In this document: positions 1 to 9,740 of the stretch, piece after piece
Layout of the letters: every line of letters starts with the position of its first letter
How positions within the stretch are numbered: the first letter of the stretch is position 1
DNA from: Rhabdophis nuchalis
Lineage: Eukaryota; Chordata; Lepidosauria; Squamata; Natricidae
Reading direction: 5' to 3'
Length of the DNA stretch: 64,000 nucleotides
Assembly: GCA_039707465.1 (NCBI GenBank)
Contig: CM077644.1
Span: 145,176,962-145,240,961 of the forward strand
Position numbers and translations under genes: made by a program
Notes under the pieces: model-generated
The model's input: only the letters and a program-made list of their open reading frames with translations
The model's database searches: none
What the model was told of the DNA's origin: nothing

Positions 1-1082
1 CTAGGAACTGTTAAGGTAACATCGGAGAATATAAGCTGTTCCAAGCAGGGTGGCCCTTTGTAGAGTCAGAATGCTCAAGTCTGGCAAACCTAGAACCTCC
101 ACAAAGCAAGGCAGCCCCCTAGGTATTGCTCCAAGGACTCCAATCACAATCGGGACAACACACAACTTCCTCCTCCACAGTCGCTCAACTGTGGAGTGAG
201 CAATGTCAACGAACCATACTTTTTTCTTTTCAACTATTGTTATATGAGGTGTATTGTAGAACAAGTGCCTGTCAGTCTGAATTCTGAAGTCCCACAAGAT
301 CTTGACTTTCTTATTCTCTAAAACTTTCTAAACCTGGTGTTCCTAGTGGTTTTTGCTGTACTCAAATCCAAACTTCTGGCACAATTTCCAGTGAATGATC
401 TTAGCAATGCGGTCATGACGTTGTAGGTAGTCAGTTTGTGAATTTTTGCTGCATCCACTGATCAGGTGGTCGACTGTCTCATCTTTCTCATTACAGAGGC
501 GACATTTGCTGTTGGTGGTAACATGTTGAATTTTTGCCTTCATGCAGTTTGTGGCTAAGGCTTGTTCTTGAGCTGCCAAAATAAAGCTTTCTGTTTCTTT
601 TTTCAGTACTCCCGATCATAACCAGCTCCAAGTTAGTTTTTGGTCAGCTTTGCCTTCAATACTTTTCAAGTACTGGCCATGCATAGCTTTGCTTTTCCAA
701 TTTTCAGCTTGTTTCTCAATTATTCTTTCTTATATTCAGCTTTTGACTTAGTTGTCTTTAAAAGGCCTCCTTTCTTTACTTCCTTAATCATTGGTTCTTC
801 ACTTTTCTGGATGTAATCATTCAAGCTGTGCTTTCTTTTTCCACAGTCTGCTTTACTTGTAGGAGTCCTAGACCACCTTCTGCTCTTGGTAGATATAATC
901 GGTCAACATCGCTTTTAGGGTGTAAAGCATGATTCATTGTCATAAGCTTCCTTGTTTTTCTGTCCAAATTGTCCAACTCCATCTGGGTCCAGTCAATTAT
1001 TCCTGCAGAGTATCGAATCACAGGTATAGCCCAGGTATTTATGGCTTTTATGATGTTTCCTCTACTCAATTTGGACTTTAAT
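1..1082 (-). mobile_element. R4/Dong-type LINE fragment A (3' half)
   Basis: A 5'-truncated non-LTR retrotransposon on the minus strand, readable as one frameshifted coding stretch. From its 5' side: the end of the reverse transcriptase (821-1069, with AINTWAIPVIRY and LYLPRAEGGLGL), a CCHC knuckle (343-579, CRLC...H....C, pattern CX2CX8HX4C), then the restriction-like endonuclease (1-297, WDFRIQTD). This order is diagnostic of the R2/R4/Dong/NeSL group, which nick DNA with a restriction-like enzyme. The expected PD of the endonuclease core appears as PH (NTPHI), so the catalytic aspartate looks lost. The 3' end lies outside the window; fragment C shows it. Confidence 0.8.
821..1069 (-). pseudogene. 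R4/Dong reverse transcriptase C-terminal remnant
   Basis: An open stretch of 82 codons covering the RT tail of fragment A. The conserved DNLDRKTRKLM and PRAEGGLGL motifs are the usual C-terminal signature in R2/R4-group LINEs. Stops and frameshifts separate it from the knuckle region at 343-579. It is not expected to make protein. Confidence 0.75.
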
Positions 1083-1142
1083 ATCTATTTCTAAGTGCCT
1101 GTCAGTCTGAATTCTGAAGTCCCAAAAGATCTTGACTTTCTC
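1083..1142 (-). mobile_element. R4/Dong fragment B, 3' part (split by the HAL1-like insertion)
   Basis: These 60 bases repeat the sequence at about 265-323 of fragment A and continue at 3061. The last 15 bases (1128-1142) are the left copy of the target-site duplication made by the inserted element. Fragment B abuts the 5' end of fragment A, so A may have inserted into B, or part of R4 was duplicated locally. Confidence 0.75.
1128..1142 (+). repeat. Target-site duplication of HAL1-like copy 1 (left)
   Basis: Fifteen bases identical to 3061-3075. Four further A residues before it could belong to the duplication but merge with the A tail on the other side. Confidence 0.85.
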
Positions 1143-3060
1143 AAGATCGCGTCCGCTTTCCGGACGCGACGGACATGTCCTGGACACGTCCGCCGCTTGG
1201 TCACTCCAGTGAGCACCTTCGGGGGCTGGGGGCTCCTGTAGAGAGCCCCCTCGTAAGGGTCGGGGGGGTCATTCCCGCTTTGCCCCAGGAGCCGGAGGAC
1301 AGGCTGCGGGGGGAAATGCCCTCTTGCCGAAGGAACGCCGGAACTAAGAACACTTTAAAAACGGGCTGAAGTGCCAGAGCTGGAGGACCGTTCCGAGCCT
1401 CAGCATTGATCCTGTGGACCGTAAGTGTTCGGATTTGATGTATTCAGCTTTTTAAAAAAGAAAATAGAGGGGGAGTTTGCAGAAACCCCCCCCTCGGAAA
1501 AAAAGGGACGTTTTAAAATGTTCCCCGGGCGCGGAGAGAGAGAGAAAACTAACATCCGACTTTCTATTAGTTAAAAGCGAAAGTATTACCATATATGGAA
1601 TCGCACTTGGAAACCTTGTATCAGAGACTCGTTAAAGGATAAATGGAACTTTTACTTATTTTACTTACTCTTCACAAGCGCCAAAGCGGCGGAAAAATGG
1701 CGCTTCTTTGCTCCCAGTGGAAAATTTCCTTTGAAATTTGATCATTCCTTCAACTTTACAAGACTAACAAATGTATATGTTCAGCCAACTCAAGTGACTC
1801 TCAGTGTCTCTCCCATTGTGCCCTTCTCCTTTTTGGTGGATTGGAGCTTACAATTCATTCTCTGGAGTTTATATAACATTGATTTGGAATTTAAGTACAG
1901 ATTTTGCCCTCTCTTGGAACTCACAGACTGTTTCACCCACCAGACGCCATCTTTAACAAAAAGAATTCAAGCATCAACCATATCAACAAGAAAGCCTCCG
2001 ACTGGGGGGGGGGAGTTCTGTTACTGTTTCTATAAAAGTTTTGCCCTCTCCCTCATTAAATAAAAATTGTTACAATGTTGCAAAAAGAGGCAAAAGGAGA
2101 GGACAACCAGCAAGCATCAACACAAGGAATGCTTCAAAGCATAATCCAGGAAATAAGGCAGATTCGGAAAGATTTGGCAAGCTCAAAATTGGAACTGTTG
2201 GAGGCACAAAGAACAATAATAGATGACAAACAAAAAATGGATGGTTTGGAGGGCAGGCTGGTTGAGACGAGTGAAGAGGGAAGGGAATTGAAAAAAGAAT
2301 TTATAGATAGGGCTGGGCATACGTCTACAATTGATTTTGGAAAAATGTCTTGCTTTTTAAGGTTTCATAATGCTTCAGAACCAGATAATTTAAAAGATTT
2401 AATGAATACAATTTTAGCAGAATGTACCAAAAAAAGTAAAGAATACATAACCTTAGCATATGCCAGAATAAATGATATACCCAGAGAGATAGATATAAAA
2501 TTCAGAAGAAGGTCGACAAGGGATGGGATCTTGGGAGCACAGAAAGGCCTTTGATGCACCAGCTAAAAGAAATTGCCAGTTTGAAGCAGACCCCCCAAAA
2601 AATTCAAGAAGTATTCCTTCTCTTTAAAAAACTGTATAAAAAAGGGGTGTGTTCCAAATGGTTAATGCCTGAAGGAATGTTGGTATTCCGGGAGGGGGTG
2701 GAAAACACTCCTCAATCCTGGAGGATTAAGATATGGGAGCGGGAGGGGCTGTGGCTCTGCCCACTGGCAGGAAGGAGAGAAAAGAACTATAGCAAGAGAC
2801 TCAGATCATTAAAATGATTTTTTCTTTTATCTAGTGTAATTCATTAATGGATGTTAACAAACCAAACGATTGAATGCATGGATTTATCATATTATATGTA
2901 TGTATTTCTTTCCACTTTTTATTGAAATTGTTTTCACATGAAGCATCGGAAACGACCACCATCTCCGACATGAAAGCTCTAAAATATTTTTATTGTAACC
3001 CTATATACCCCTTACCTTTAAAAAATTGTAAAACTAATAAAATTGCTTAAAAAAAAAAAA
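1143..3060 (+). mobile_element. HAL1-like L1 derivative, copy 1 (ORF1 only, full length)
   Basis: A 1.9-kb retrotransposon with a GC-rich 5' UTR (1143-2074), an L1-type ORF1 (2075-2817), a short AT-rich 3' UTR and an A tail (3049-3060). GATCTTGACTTTCTC at 1128-1142 is repeated exactly at 3061-3075, the duplication expected of L1-type target-primed insertion. The interrupted R4 sequence reads across it when the insert is removed. There is no ORF2 and no space for one. The 5' UTR, ORF1 and 3' UTR are collinear with the second copy at 39.2-41.1 kb, so this is a family structure and not a random deletion. Mammalian HAL1 elements have the same plan. Confidence 0.8.
2075..2817 (+). pseudogene. L1-type ORF1 of HAL1-like copy 1, one frameshift
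   Basis: L1 ORF1p is a trimeric RNA-binding chaperone that coats the element's RNA. Here a coiled-coil-like segment (residues about 15-70) is followed by an RRM portion starting at FLRFHNASEP and the C-terminal domain (IPREIDIKFRRRSTRDGIL). A frameshift near 2540 moves the last part (HQLKEIASLKQ ... KWLMPEGMLVFREG) to another frame. The start ATG at 2075 is preceded by about 930 bases of 5' UTR. It is too damaged to make the full protein. Confidence 0.75.
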
Positions 3061-3314
3061 GATCTTGACTTTCTCATTCTCTAAAACTTTCTCAACCTGA
3101 TGTTCCCAGTGGTTTTTGTTGTACTCAAATCCAAACTTCTAGCACAATTTCCAGTAAATGATCTTAGCAATGCGGTCATGACGTTGTAGGTAGTCAGTTT
3201 GTGAATTTTTGCTGCACCCACTGATCAGGTGGTCGAGTGCCTCATCTTTCTCATTACAGAGGCGACATTTGCTGTTGGTGGTAACATGTTGAATTTTTGC
3301 CTTCATGCAGTTGT
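3061..3314 (-). mobile_element. R4/Dong fragment B, 5' part
   Basis: Continues fragment B after the HAL1-like insertion and is about 95 percent identical by eye to 309-547 of fragment A, including the CCHC knuckle. Its 5' truncation point runs into a TTG/TTA repeat at 3310-3341. The open frame continues from the repeat through the knuckle by chance. Confidence 0.75.
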
Positions 3315-3341
3315 TGTTGTTGTTATTATTATTATTATTAG
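3310..3341 (+). repeat. TTG/TTA trinucleotide tract at the R4 fragment B end
   Basis: About five TTG units followed by about six TTA units, directly at the truncated 5' end of R4 fragment B. Confidence 0.85.
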
Positions 3342-3397
3342 CGGTTAAATGGCCAACCAAACTGTGTACACATAACCAACGTATAACCCCCAATCTA

Positions 3398-4165
3398 CCT
3401 ACCTACTGTATTTCTTACTCTCTCCCTGTACCTACCTACCTACCTACCTACCTACCTACCTACCTACCTACCTACCTACCGTATTTCTCCCTCTCTCTAT
3501 CCCCCTACCTACCTACCTACCTACCGTATTTCTCCCTCTATCACTCTACCTACCTACCTATCTACCTACTTACCTACTGTATTTCTCCCTCTCCCTCTCC
3601 CTCCCTACCTACTGTATATCTCCCTCTACCTACCTACTGTATTTCTCTCTATCCCTCTACCTACCTACCTACTGTATATCTCTTCTCTCTATCCCTCTAC
3701 CTACCTACTGTATTTTCCCTCACTCTATCCCTGTACCTACCTACCTACTGCATTTCTCCCTCTCCCTCTCTCTATCCCTGTACCTACCTACCTACTGTAT
3801 TTCTCCCTCTCTCTATCCCTCTACCTACCCACTGTATTTCCCCCCCTCTCTCTATCCCTGTACCTACCTACCTACTGTATTTCTCCCTCACTCTATCCCT
3901 CCACCTACCTACCTCCTGTATTTTCCCTCTCTCTCTATCCCTGTACCTACCTACTGTATTTCTCTCTCTATCCCTCTACCTACCTACCTACCTGCTGTAT
4001 TCTTCCCTCTCTCCCTCTATCTACCTATCTATGTATTGTATTTCTCTCTATATACTTGTACCTATGTACCTACCTGCTGTATTCATACCTCTTGTCTATA
4101 CCTATACCTACCTACCTACTGCATTTCTTCCTCTCTCTGTATTTCTCTACCTACCTACCTATCCC
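3398..4165 (+). repeat. Long interrupted TACC/CTCT microsatellite
   Basis: Arrays of TACC (CCTA) alternate with short pieces such as CTGTATTTCTCCCTCTC and TATCCCT in an irregular higher-order pattern of about 40-60 bases. The same units occur inside the three TIR elements at 5.6, 8.2 and 41.9 kb. No TIR is visible around this array, so it may be an expanded remnant of such an element. The 396-residue open frame across it is low-complexity Leu/Pro/Ser/Tyr and not a gene. Confidence 0.85.
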
Positions 4166-4484
4166 TCCCCTCCTCAGACCGCCTCCCCCACAGTCAACCC
4201 CCTCCAGGCTCCCCTCCCTCCCTCCCTCCCTCCCTCCCTCCCTGCCTTTGAGGCCAAAGGCAGCAGCCACCTGGTGGCTTGGTGGGACGCCATGTCCAGC
4301 TTCTCCTGGGAGTGGGGAGGTTTCCGCCTCCGTGCCTCCTTGCTGATGCTGCCGCTCTGCTGCGGCTCCTGGCGCTTCTGCCGACTCCCCACAATCAGCC
4401 TGGTCCCCCTCCTTTCCTTGGGGCCAGCGGCGGCAGCCACCTTGTGTATCGTGCACATAACACACGTGTGCCAGGCACACAAAA
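4166..4484. other. GC-rich stretch with CCCT repeat
   Basis: Contains nine CCCT units (about 4207-4243), then GC-rich unique-looking sequence rich in CAGC/GCTG. Open frames on both strands are shadows of base composition. I cannot assign it to a family. Confidence 0.4.
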
Positions 4485-4606
4485 GGTATGTATAATTTCA
4501 TCGGAGGTCCTTGGGAACATTGTGTGAAAATTTGGTGTCAATCGGTCCAGTAGTTTCTGAGATTAGCGGCTTTGCACAAACTATTTTACAATTTTATTTA
4601 TATAGA
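4485..4606 (+). mobile_element. LINE 3' tail, class not assigned
   Basis: Contains GTGAAAATTTGGTGTCAATC and CCAGTAGTTTCTGAGATTAG, a dispersed 3'-tail sequence, and ends in an AT-rich TTATATAGATTATTATT run. I recognise it as repetitive but cannot name the clade safely. Confidence 0.4.
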
Positions 4607-4610
4607 TTAT

Positions 4611-4843
4611 TATTATTATTCTGTGGTTAATCTTTGGTGAGATTCACAGCCTTTGGGGCTGGTTGATACTCAACAGCTCGAGTCCTAACCAAGGACCTAG
4701 GAACTGTCAAGGTAACGTCGGAGGATATAAGCTGTTCCAAGTAGGGTGGCCCTTTGTAGAGTCAGAATGCTCAAGTTCGGCAAACCTAGAACCTCCACAT
4801 AGTGAGGCAGTCCCCTAGGTATTGCTCCAAGGGCTCCTTATTA
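4611..4843 (-). mobile_element. R4/Dong fragment C (3' end) between TTA tracts
   Basis: 4698-4843 matches 1-146 of fragment A, and 4611-4697 shows the true 3' end missing there. It lies between ATT repeats (4603-4618) and TTA repeats (4843-4872). Dong-type LINEs are known to insert into TAA repeats, which fits this arrangement. Confidence 0.75.
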
Positions 4844-4872
4844 TATTATTATTGTCATTATTATTATTATTG

Positions 4873-5330
4873 CTTTATTGATTAGCCTATAGGCTATATC
4901 AAAGCACAAGGTTCAAACAACATCACCAATAAATTCTTATACAAAATATTTAAAATAAGAGTAGGGTAAAATACAATAGGATAAGATACAATGTAATTTA
5001 ATACATAAGTATGTTAAATAGAATAAAATAACATAAAATTATATTTCGCTGTCACCCTTACAATCTATCCCAGTCCCACGTATGTCTCAGCCAAACCAAT
5101 TTGTTTAGGTACTGTGTGTTAAATGTTATTTTCAGGTTCTGGCAGCTGTAACTTCAAATAGTTGTCTACTTGAAAAGTATGTTTGTAATTTGCTCAGCCA
5201 TTTCAAGTCACCCACCTTACTAAGGATAGCTATATCATTTTGCGCTGCTATAGCCTTAATTTGTTTGGGCAGCTTTTTTATACATCTCTACTGTATAAAA
5301 CAGTATTCATACTAATCTGATATCCGAATG
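4873..5330 (-). mobile_element. Probable LINE 3' portion, degenerate
   Basis: Begins after a TTA tract with GCTTTATTGATTAGCCTATA. On the minus strand it contains a short readable stretch (KLPKQIKAIAAQNDIAIL) followed by stops. The terminal TTA tract and decayed coding sequence suggest a LINE end. The family is not recognised. Confidence 0.35.
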
Positions 5331-5611
5331 TTATAATTATAGATATACTGAAATGATATAAAAAATGTATTTCAAAATATTCAGTTTAATGGGAGGAGCA
5401 TCATTTTTAATATTTAGTTCTTAGTTTCTATTTTAATTCATTCTACTTAAACTCCTAGTTTCCATTCTAATCATTTTGCTTAAATCACACTTCCTTATTG
5501 TTTTTATTTCCTAGCCCATGAGTTGTGCTTTATATTATATATGCCTGTATAAAGTATTTGCCCTAGAAATTCTAAAAAAATGACATCAAATTTTAGCAAT
5601 TAATTTCCCCG
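5331..5611. other. No feature recognised
   Basis: AT-rich sequence between the LINE-like remnant and the TIR element; nothing recognisable. Confidence 0.5.
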
Positions 5612-6600
5612 TATTTTTTTGCAGTATAAGACAGACCGGAGTATAAGACACACCAAGGTTTTGAAGAGGCAAATTAAAAAATAGTAGGCAGTTCTACTGC
5701 TAGTAGGTAGATAGAGGGATAGAGAGGGAGAGAAAGAGAGAAAAATACAGTAGGTAGGTAGGGAGAGTGCAGTAGTAGTTAGGTAGGTAGGTAGGTAGAT
5801 AGGTAGATAAAGGGATAGAGAGAGAGAAAAATAAGGTAGGTAGGTAGGTAAAGAGAGAGAGACAAATAGAGAGAGACAAATACAGTAGATAGGTAGGGAT
5901 AGAGAGAGAGTAGGAAGGTACAAAGATAGATATAGGGGGAGAGAGACAAATGCAGTAGATAGGTAGGGAGAGAAAGTAGGTAGGTAGATAGAGGGGGAGA
6001 AAGAGAGAGTAGCTAGGTAGGGAGAGAGAGAGGGTAGGAAGGTAGGTAGATGTTTCCAGGTGTATTTATCCATATGCTGGAGAAGAAAATCACTGACAAT
6101 CTGCAGCACCTAAGACTTTGTTTCTGCTGGCAAAGCACTTGATCAATGTAATTCTCATCAATTAGTTAATTGATGAGAAAGGGAAAAAAGAAAAAGTTTT
6201 TGCACTCTGCAAACCTCCCCAAAACGGCCATTTTTGTGTGAAAACGGGCCTTCTTTAAAAAAAAAAAAGCATGAATACCTGGGGGGTCCTGCAGAGTGCA
6301 AAGGGTGGGAGGCCAAAAACAAGCAAAAAATGGCAAATTTCCACAAAAACAGGCCCGTTTTTTGCTGATTTCTGCCCTCCCCAGTCCCCAGAAGCTCTCT
6401 GAAAGCCTCCATAAGGTGATGCATAGCCATTTTGGTGAAGGGACGGGGCTTCAGGAGGCAAATAAATGCTGTATTCAGTGTATAAGACGCACCTTTTTTC
6501 CTCTAAAAAAGGCTGAAAATCTGGGTGCGTCTTATACTCTGAAAAATACGCAGCCTTTTTTAGAGGAAAAAAGGTGCGTCTTATACTCTGAAAAATACAA
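5612..6600 (-). mobile_element. Microsatellite-carrying TIR element, copy 1
   Basis: A non-autonomous DNA transposon. The left end (CCGTATTTTTTTGCAGTATA) and the right end (a GTGCGTCTTATACTCTGAAAAATAC block) are inverted repeats of each other. Inside, 5703-6055 is a TAGG/TAGA/GAGA microsatellite, and 6180-6470 is a GC-richer body with repeated AAACGGGC/GGCCGTTTT words. The right terminus is duplicated (6475-6540 and 6545-6600). This copy lacks the small hAT-like insert present in the other two. Open frames here are low complexity or shadows. Confidence 0.7.
5703..6055 (+). repeat. TAGG/TAGA/GAGA microsatellite inside TIR copy 1
   Basis: Reverse complement of the TACC/CTCT pattern seen at 3.4-4.2, 8.2 and 41.9 kb, with the same ATACAG spacer between blocks. 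Confidence 0.85.
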
Positions 6601-6609
6601 TAGTTAACA

Positions 6610-7500
6610 TACTGTATATAAATAACAAACTTCCTTTATTTTTTATATTTTTATTATAAATAAATTACTTTGTGGGGCCACAGATTGGAAATGTCTGTAC
6701 TACACCAAGCCAGCTTCTATATCAATACTTTCTCCTCATTAAATTCATACTGCTTTTTCACCAGCTCTGGACCATTTTTAACAATGGGACAATTTTTTAA
6801 AAACTTGCTATTCCTTTTTAAAAGTTACTGTGTTTGAATTGTTTTTACACTATACTTTCTAATCTTTCATAGAAGATGGGAATATTCATGCATATAGATC
6901 TTTTCATCTAGAGCTGGGTACTTATACGCAGGTTAGAAAAGATAACTGCAAATCAAAGGAAAAAAGACTCTGAAAAATATGGAGTTACTTTGCATCTTTA
7001 AATTTCAAAAGCCTAAAGGGGCAAGAGGGTGAAACAGGCAAGTGAGCAGAGAATTTCTCAAAGTTTAGAATTATGATAAGGTACCTAAATTTGAGTCTTC
7101 TATATATCCATGTTTAAATGCAGCACCTAACAAAGTTTTATGCATACTTTGCAAAATCTATGGGAAAGGCACAGTTACCGTATGGACCTGCAAAGTCACT
7201 CAATACAGTAATTGTAACAGAATCAGAATTACTATTATGTATGTAGCAAATAATCTATGTAATAATTGAAGGAATCTCTAACTCATAAAACAATCCTCAG
7301 ATGGTGGAGGGATTATGAAGAGCAATACCACAAGAATTGGCAAAAAAATTGCTTCCAGGAGGTTGACCAGTTCTTCAAATACACTCCATAGTAACTATAT
7401 TAATGTTTTGGCAAAGTCCAAAACTTGGAAAGAAAAGCAGTTGGTAAGGGGTAGTAAACAGAGGATAAGGAATTCTATTAGAACAACACCTAAAAGAATT
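6610..7500. other. No gene or named repeat recognised
   Basis: AT-rich unique-looking sequence; short ORFs only. Confidence 0.5.
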
Positions 7501-7502
7501 AC

Positions 7503-8345
7503 CGTATTTTTTGGAGTATAAGATGCACCTTTTTCCTCTAAAAAGAAGCTGAAAATCTGGTGCGTCTTATACATCAAATACAGCATTTTTTGCCTCCAGA
7601 AACCCCACCCCCTTTAAAATGGCTGTACATAGCCTTATAGAGGTTTCCAGAGAGCTTCGGGGGGCTGGGGAGGGCAGGAATGAGACTAAAACAGGCCAGT
7701 TCCCCCCCCCTGTCGCCAGCAGCACTCTATAAGCCTCCATAAGGCTATGCATGCAATTTTTTTGACATAAAAATGGCCCGTTTTCACGAAAAACGGGCTG
7801 TTTTTTTGCTCATTCCCCCCCCCCCCCCAGGAGCACTCTGCAAGCCCTCCAAGGCTTTTATTTGAAAAAAGGGGGGCCTATTTTCGCAAAAAACGGGCCA
7901 TTTTGGGGAGGTTTGCAGAGTGCAAAAAAACTTTTCCCTCCCCTTTCGGAAGGTTGTTTAGTAACTTGGCAACGTTAAGACTTGTGGACTTCAACTCCCA
8001 GAATTCTCCAGCCAGCATAACTTGTGGACATTGCTGGCTGGAGAATTCTGGGAATTGAAGTCCATAATTCTTAAAGTTGCCAAGTTTGGGACCCGAGTTA
8101 GAGGGATTGATGAGAATTACACTGATCAAGTGCTGTGCCAGCAGAAACAAAGTTTTAGCTGCCACAGCAATTTCCTTCTCCAGCACATGGATAAATACAC
8201 CTGGAAACATCTACCTACCTACCTACTGTATTTCTCTCCCCCCCCTCTATCTAACTATATACCTACCTACCTTCTCTCCCCCCCCCAGCTATCTATTGTA
8301 TTTCTCTCTCTCTATCCCTCTACCTACCTATCTACACACTCTCTC
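7503..8345 (+). mobile_element. Microsatellite-carrying TIR element, copy 2
   Basis: Left TIR CCGTATTTTTTGGAGTATAA at 7503, preceded by TA. The same body follows (7600-7925, GGCCATTTT/AAACGGGC words and AGCACTCTGCAAGCC), then a palindromic hAT-like insert (7970-8092), then GATGAGAATTACACTGATCA and the microsatellite (8208-8345). The right TIR is absent: the copy ends in a CTCT run, probably lost by microsatellite contraction or deletion. Confidence 0.65.
7970..8092. mobile_element. Palindromic hAT-like MITE within TIR copy 2
   Basis: Two arms containing AAGACTTGTGGACTTCAACT and its complement flank a short centre. The arms match the insert at 41667-41797, where hAT-type ends and an 8-bp duplication are intact. 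Here the outer ends have decayed. Confidence 0.6.
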
Positions 8346-8814
8346 TCTCCTGATACAGACTGATACATGACTCATTTTCATCAAGCTCTCTATCTCCAAG
8401 CACAAGTACCTGTAGGGCTGCAGAAAAAAAGAACATTTTACCACTGCAGAATTTATAAATTTCAATCGTTACTTGTCTAGACTGTCAGAGTGTTTAACGT
8501 ATTCTAAAACCATGTCCAGAAGACCTATAATAGGCTGTGCACAGCATTTGAAAGAAATGTTTCACAAAATACATTAGCAAGAGGGAAGCACTTCTCCAAG
8601 TGTTAAAGCACTTTTCCACATGTTAAAGCAACCACATCTTTTGGAAGCCTTTCACAGTTGTTTGGAAAGTTGTTCCCAACGGTCTTTACCTGTATATGGA
8701 CAGCTGTTTCATTTAGTTGCCAGGCCCAAAAGAATTGTGTATATACATACAACCAGCCTTTCTTTGAAATGTCCAAGTGAAAATGTATAGCCATTTCTAC
8801 ATTGGCAAGGTATC
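8346..8814. other. No feature recognised
   Basis: Unique-looking sequence; the minus-strand open frame at 8603-8794 has no recognisable motif. Confidence 0.5.
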
Positions 8815-8822
8815 ATTTAAAT

Positions 8823-8944
8823 CAGGGGTGTCAAACTTGTGTCATCACATGACGTATTGTGACTTTTCCCCTTCGCTAAAACAGGGGTAGGTGTGGCCAG
8901 CGCATGACACATCCAGTCCGTGAGCCGCAAGTTTGACACCCCTG
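8823..8944. mobile_element. hAT MITE (CAGGGGTGTCAAAC ends)
   Basis: Ends CAGGGGTGTCAAACTTG and GTTTGACACCCCTG are inverted repeats. Flanking octamers ATTTAAAT (8815-8822) and ACTTAAAT (8945-8952) differ at one base, as expected of an old 8-bp hAT target duplication. No transposase is present. Confidence 0.8.
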
Positions 8945-9063
8945 ACTTAAATTGTATTTCCAACTAACTCCATTCCTAGTTCATTTAAAGCAACACTGCA
9001 GGTATTGTATGTATTGAATGGCTACTTGAAAGCTTGAAATGTCAAGGGTACTTTTCAAAGAAT

Positions 9064-9740
9064 GCTTTAATAGCACTAGCAATAGCACTTACCACTTCAT
9101 AGTGCTTTGACAGGTCTAAGTGGTTTATAGCATCAGCATATTGAATGAATGAATGAATTTTATTTTATAACCCGCTCTCTCTCCCCAAAGGGACTCGAGG
9201 CGGGGCACAGGGAATTAAAACAATTAAAAAGGCAAAATACAAAATTAAAACAATAAATGTACATAAATAACTAACTAAAAGGCACATTAAACAACTGACC
9301 CTGTGCTAAAATTCCCCAATATATTTACTAAAATCCCTCAACAATCAGGAGTGACTATCCTAGGCCGGCCAAGCGAAAAATATATGTTTTTAATTTCAGG
9401 CGGAAGGAGCAGAGGTCCGTGGTAGTTCTAATGTCGGGGGGAAGGTCGTTCCAGAGGGCAGGGCCCGCCACAGAGAAGGCCCTTCCCCTGGGCGTCGCCC
9501 GCTGACATCTAGTGGACGGCACCCGGAGAAGTCCCTCTCTGTGGGAGCGAATCGGCCGTGAGGATGTATGGGGCAGGATCCGATCCCGCAGGTATTGCTC
9601 CCAACAATATGGGTCCTCATTTTACCCACCTTAGAAAGATGGAAGGCTGAGTTAACCTTGAGCCTAGTGAGATTCAAATCCAAACTGCTGGCAGCTGGTG
9701 ATCAGCAGAAGTAACCTGCAGTACTGTACTCTAACTGCAC
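9064..9740 (-). mobile_element. Sauria-type tRNA SINE split by an L2 insertion
   Basis: The tail half is at 9064-9149 (TAGCACTAGCAATAGCACTT, the family's 3' end in reverse) and the head half at 9593-9740 (GTCCTCATTTTACCCACC ... CTGCAGTACTGTACTCTAAC, the tRNA-like head in reverse). Between them an L2-group LINE inserted at TATTG. The halves join into one SINE when the LINE is removed. The element is transcribed by RNA polymerase III in other squamates. Confidence 0.75.
9150..9592 (-). mobile_element. L2-group LINE 3' end nested in the SINE
   Basis: Starts with an ATTC-repeat tail (9150-9166) and a 3' UTR with CCCGCTCTCTCTCCCC, then the end of ORF2 on the minus strand. The tail reads through GPALWNDLPPDIRTTTDL and RLKLKTYIFRLAGLG and is close to the plus-strand copy at 27.6-28.2 kb. 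5' truncated. Confidence 0.75.

Noticed and set aside
3398..4165. CRISPR-like array
   Set aside because: Units are 4-base microsatellites with irregular repeated spacers, in vertebrate DNA.
3305..4495. 396-codon open frame rich in Leu, Pro, Ser and Tyr
   Set aside because: It translates the TACC/CTCT microsatellite and adjacent GC-rich DNA. No start context, no splice sites, no domain.
5600..6109. 169-codon minus-strand ORF
   Set aside because: Same microsatellite read on the other strand inside a TIR element.
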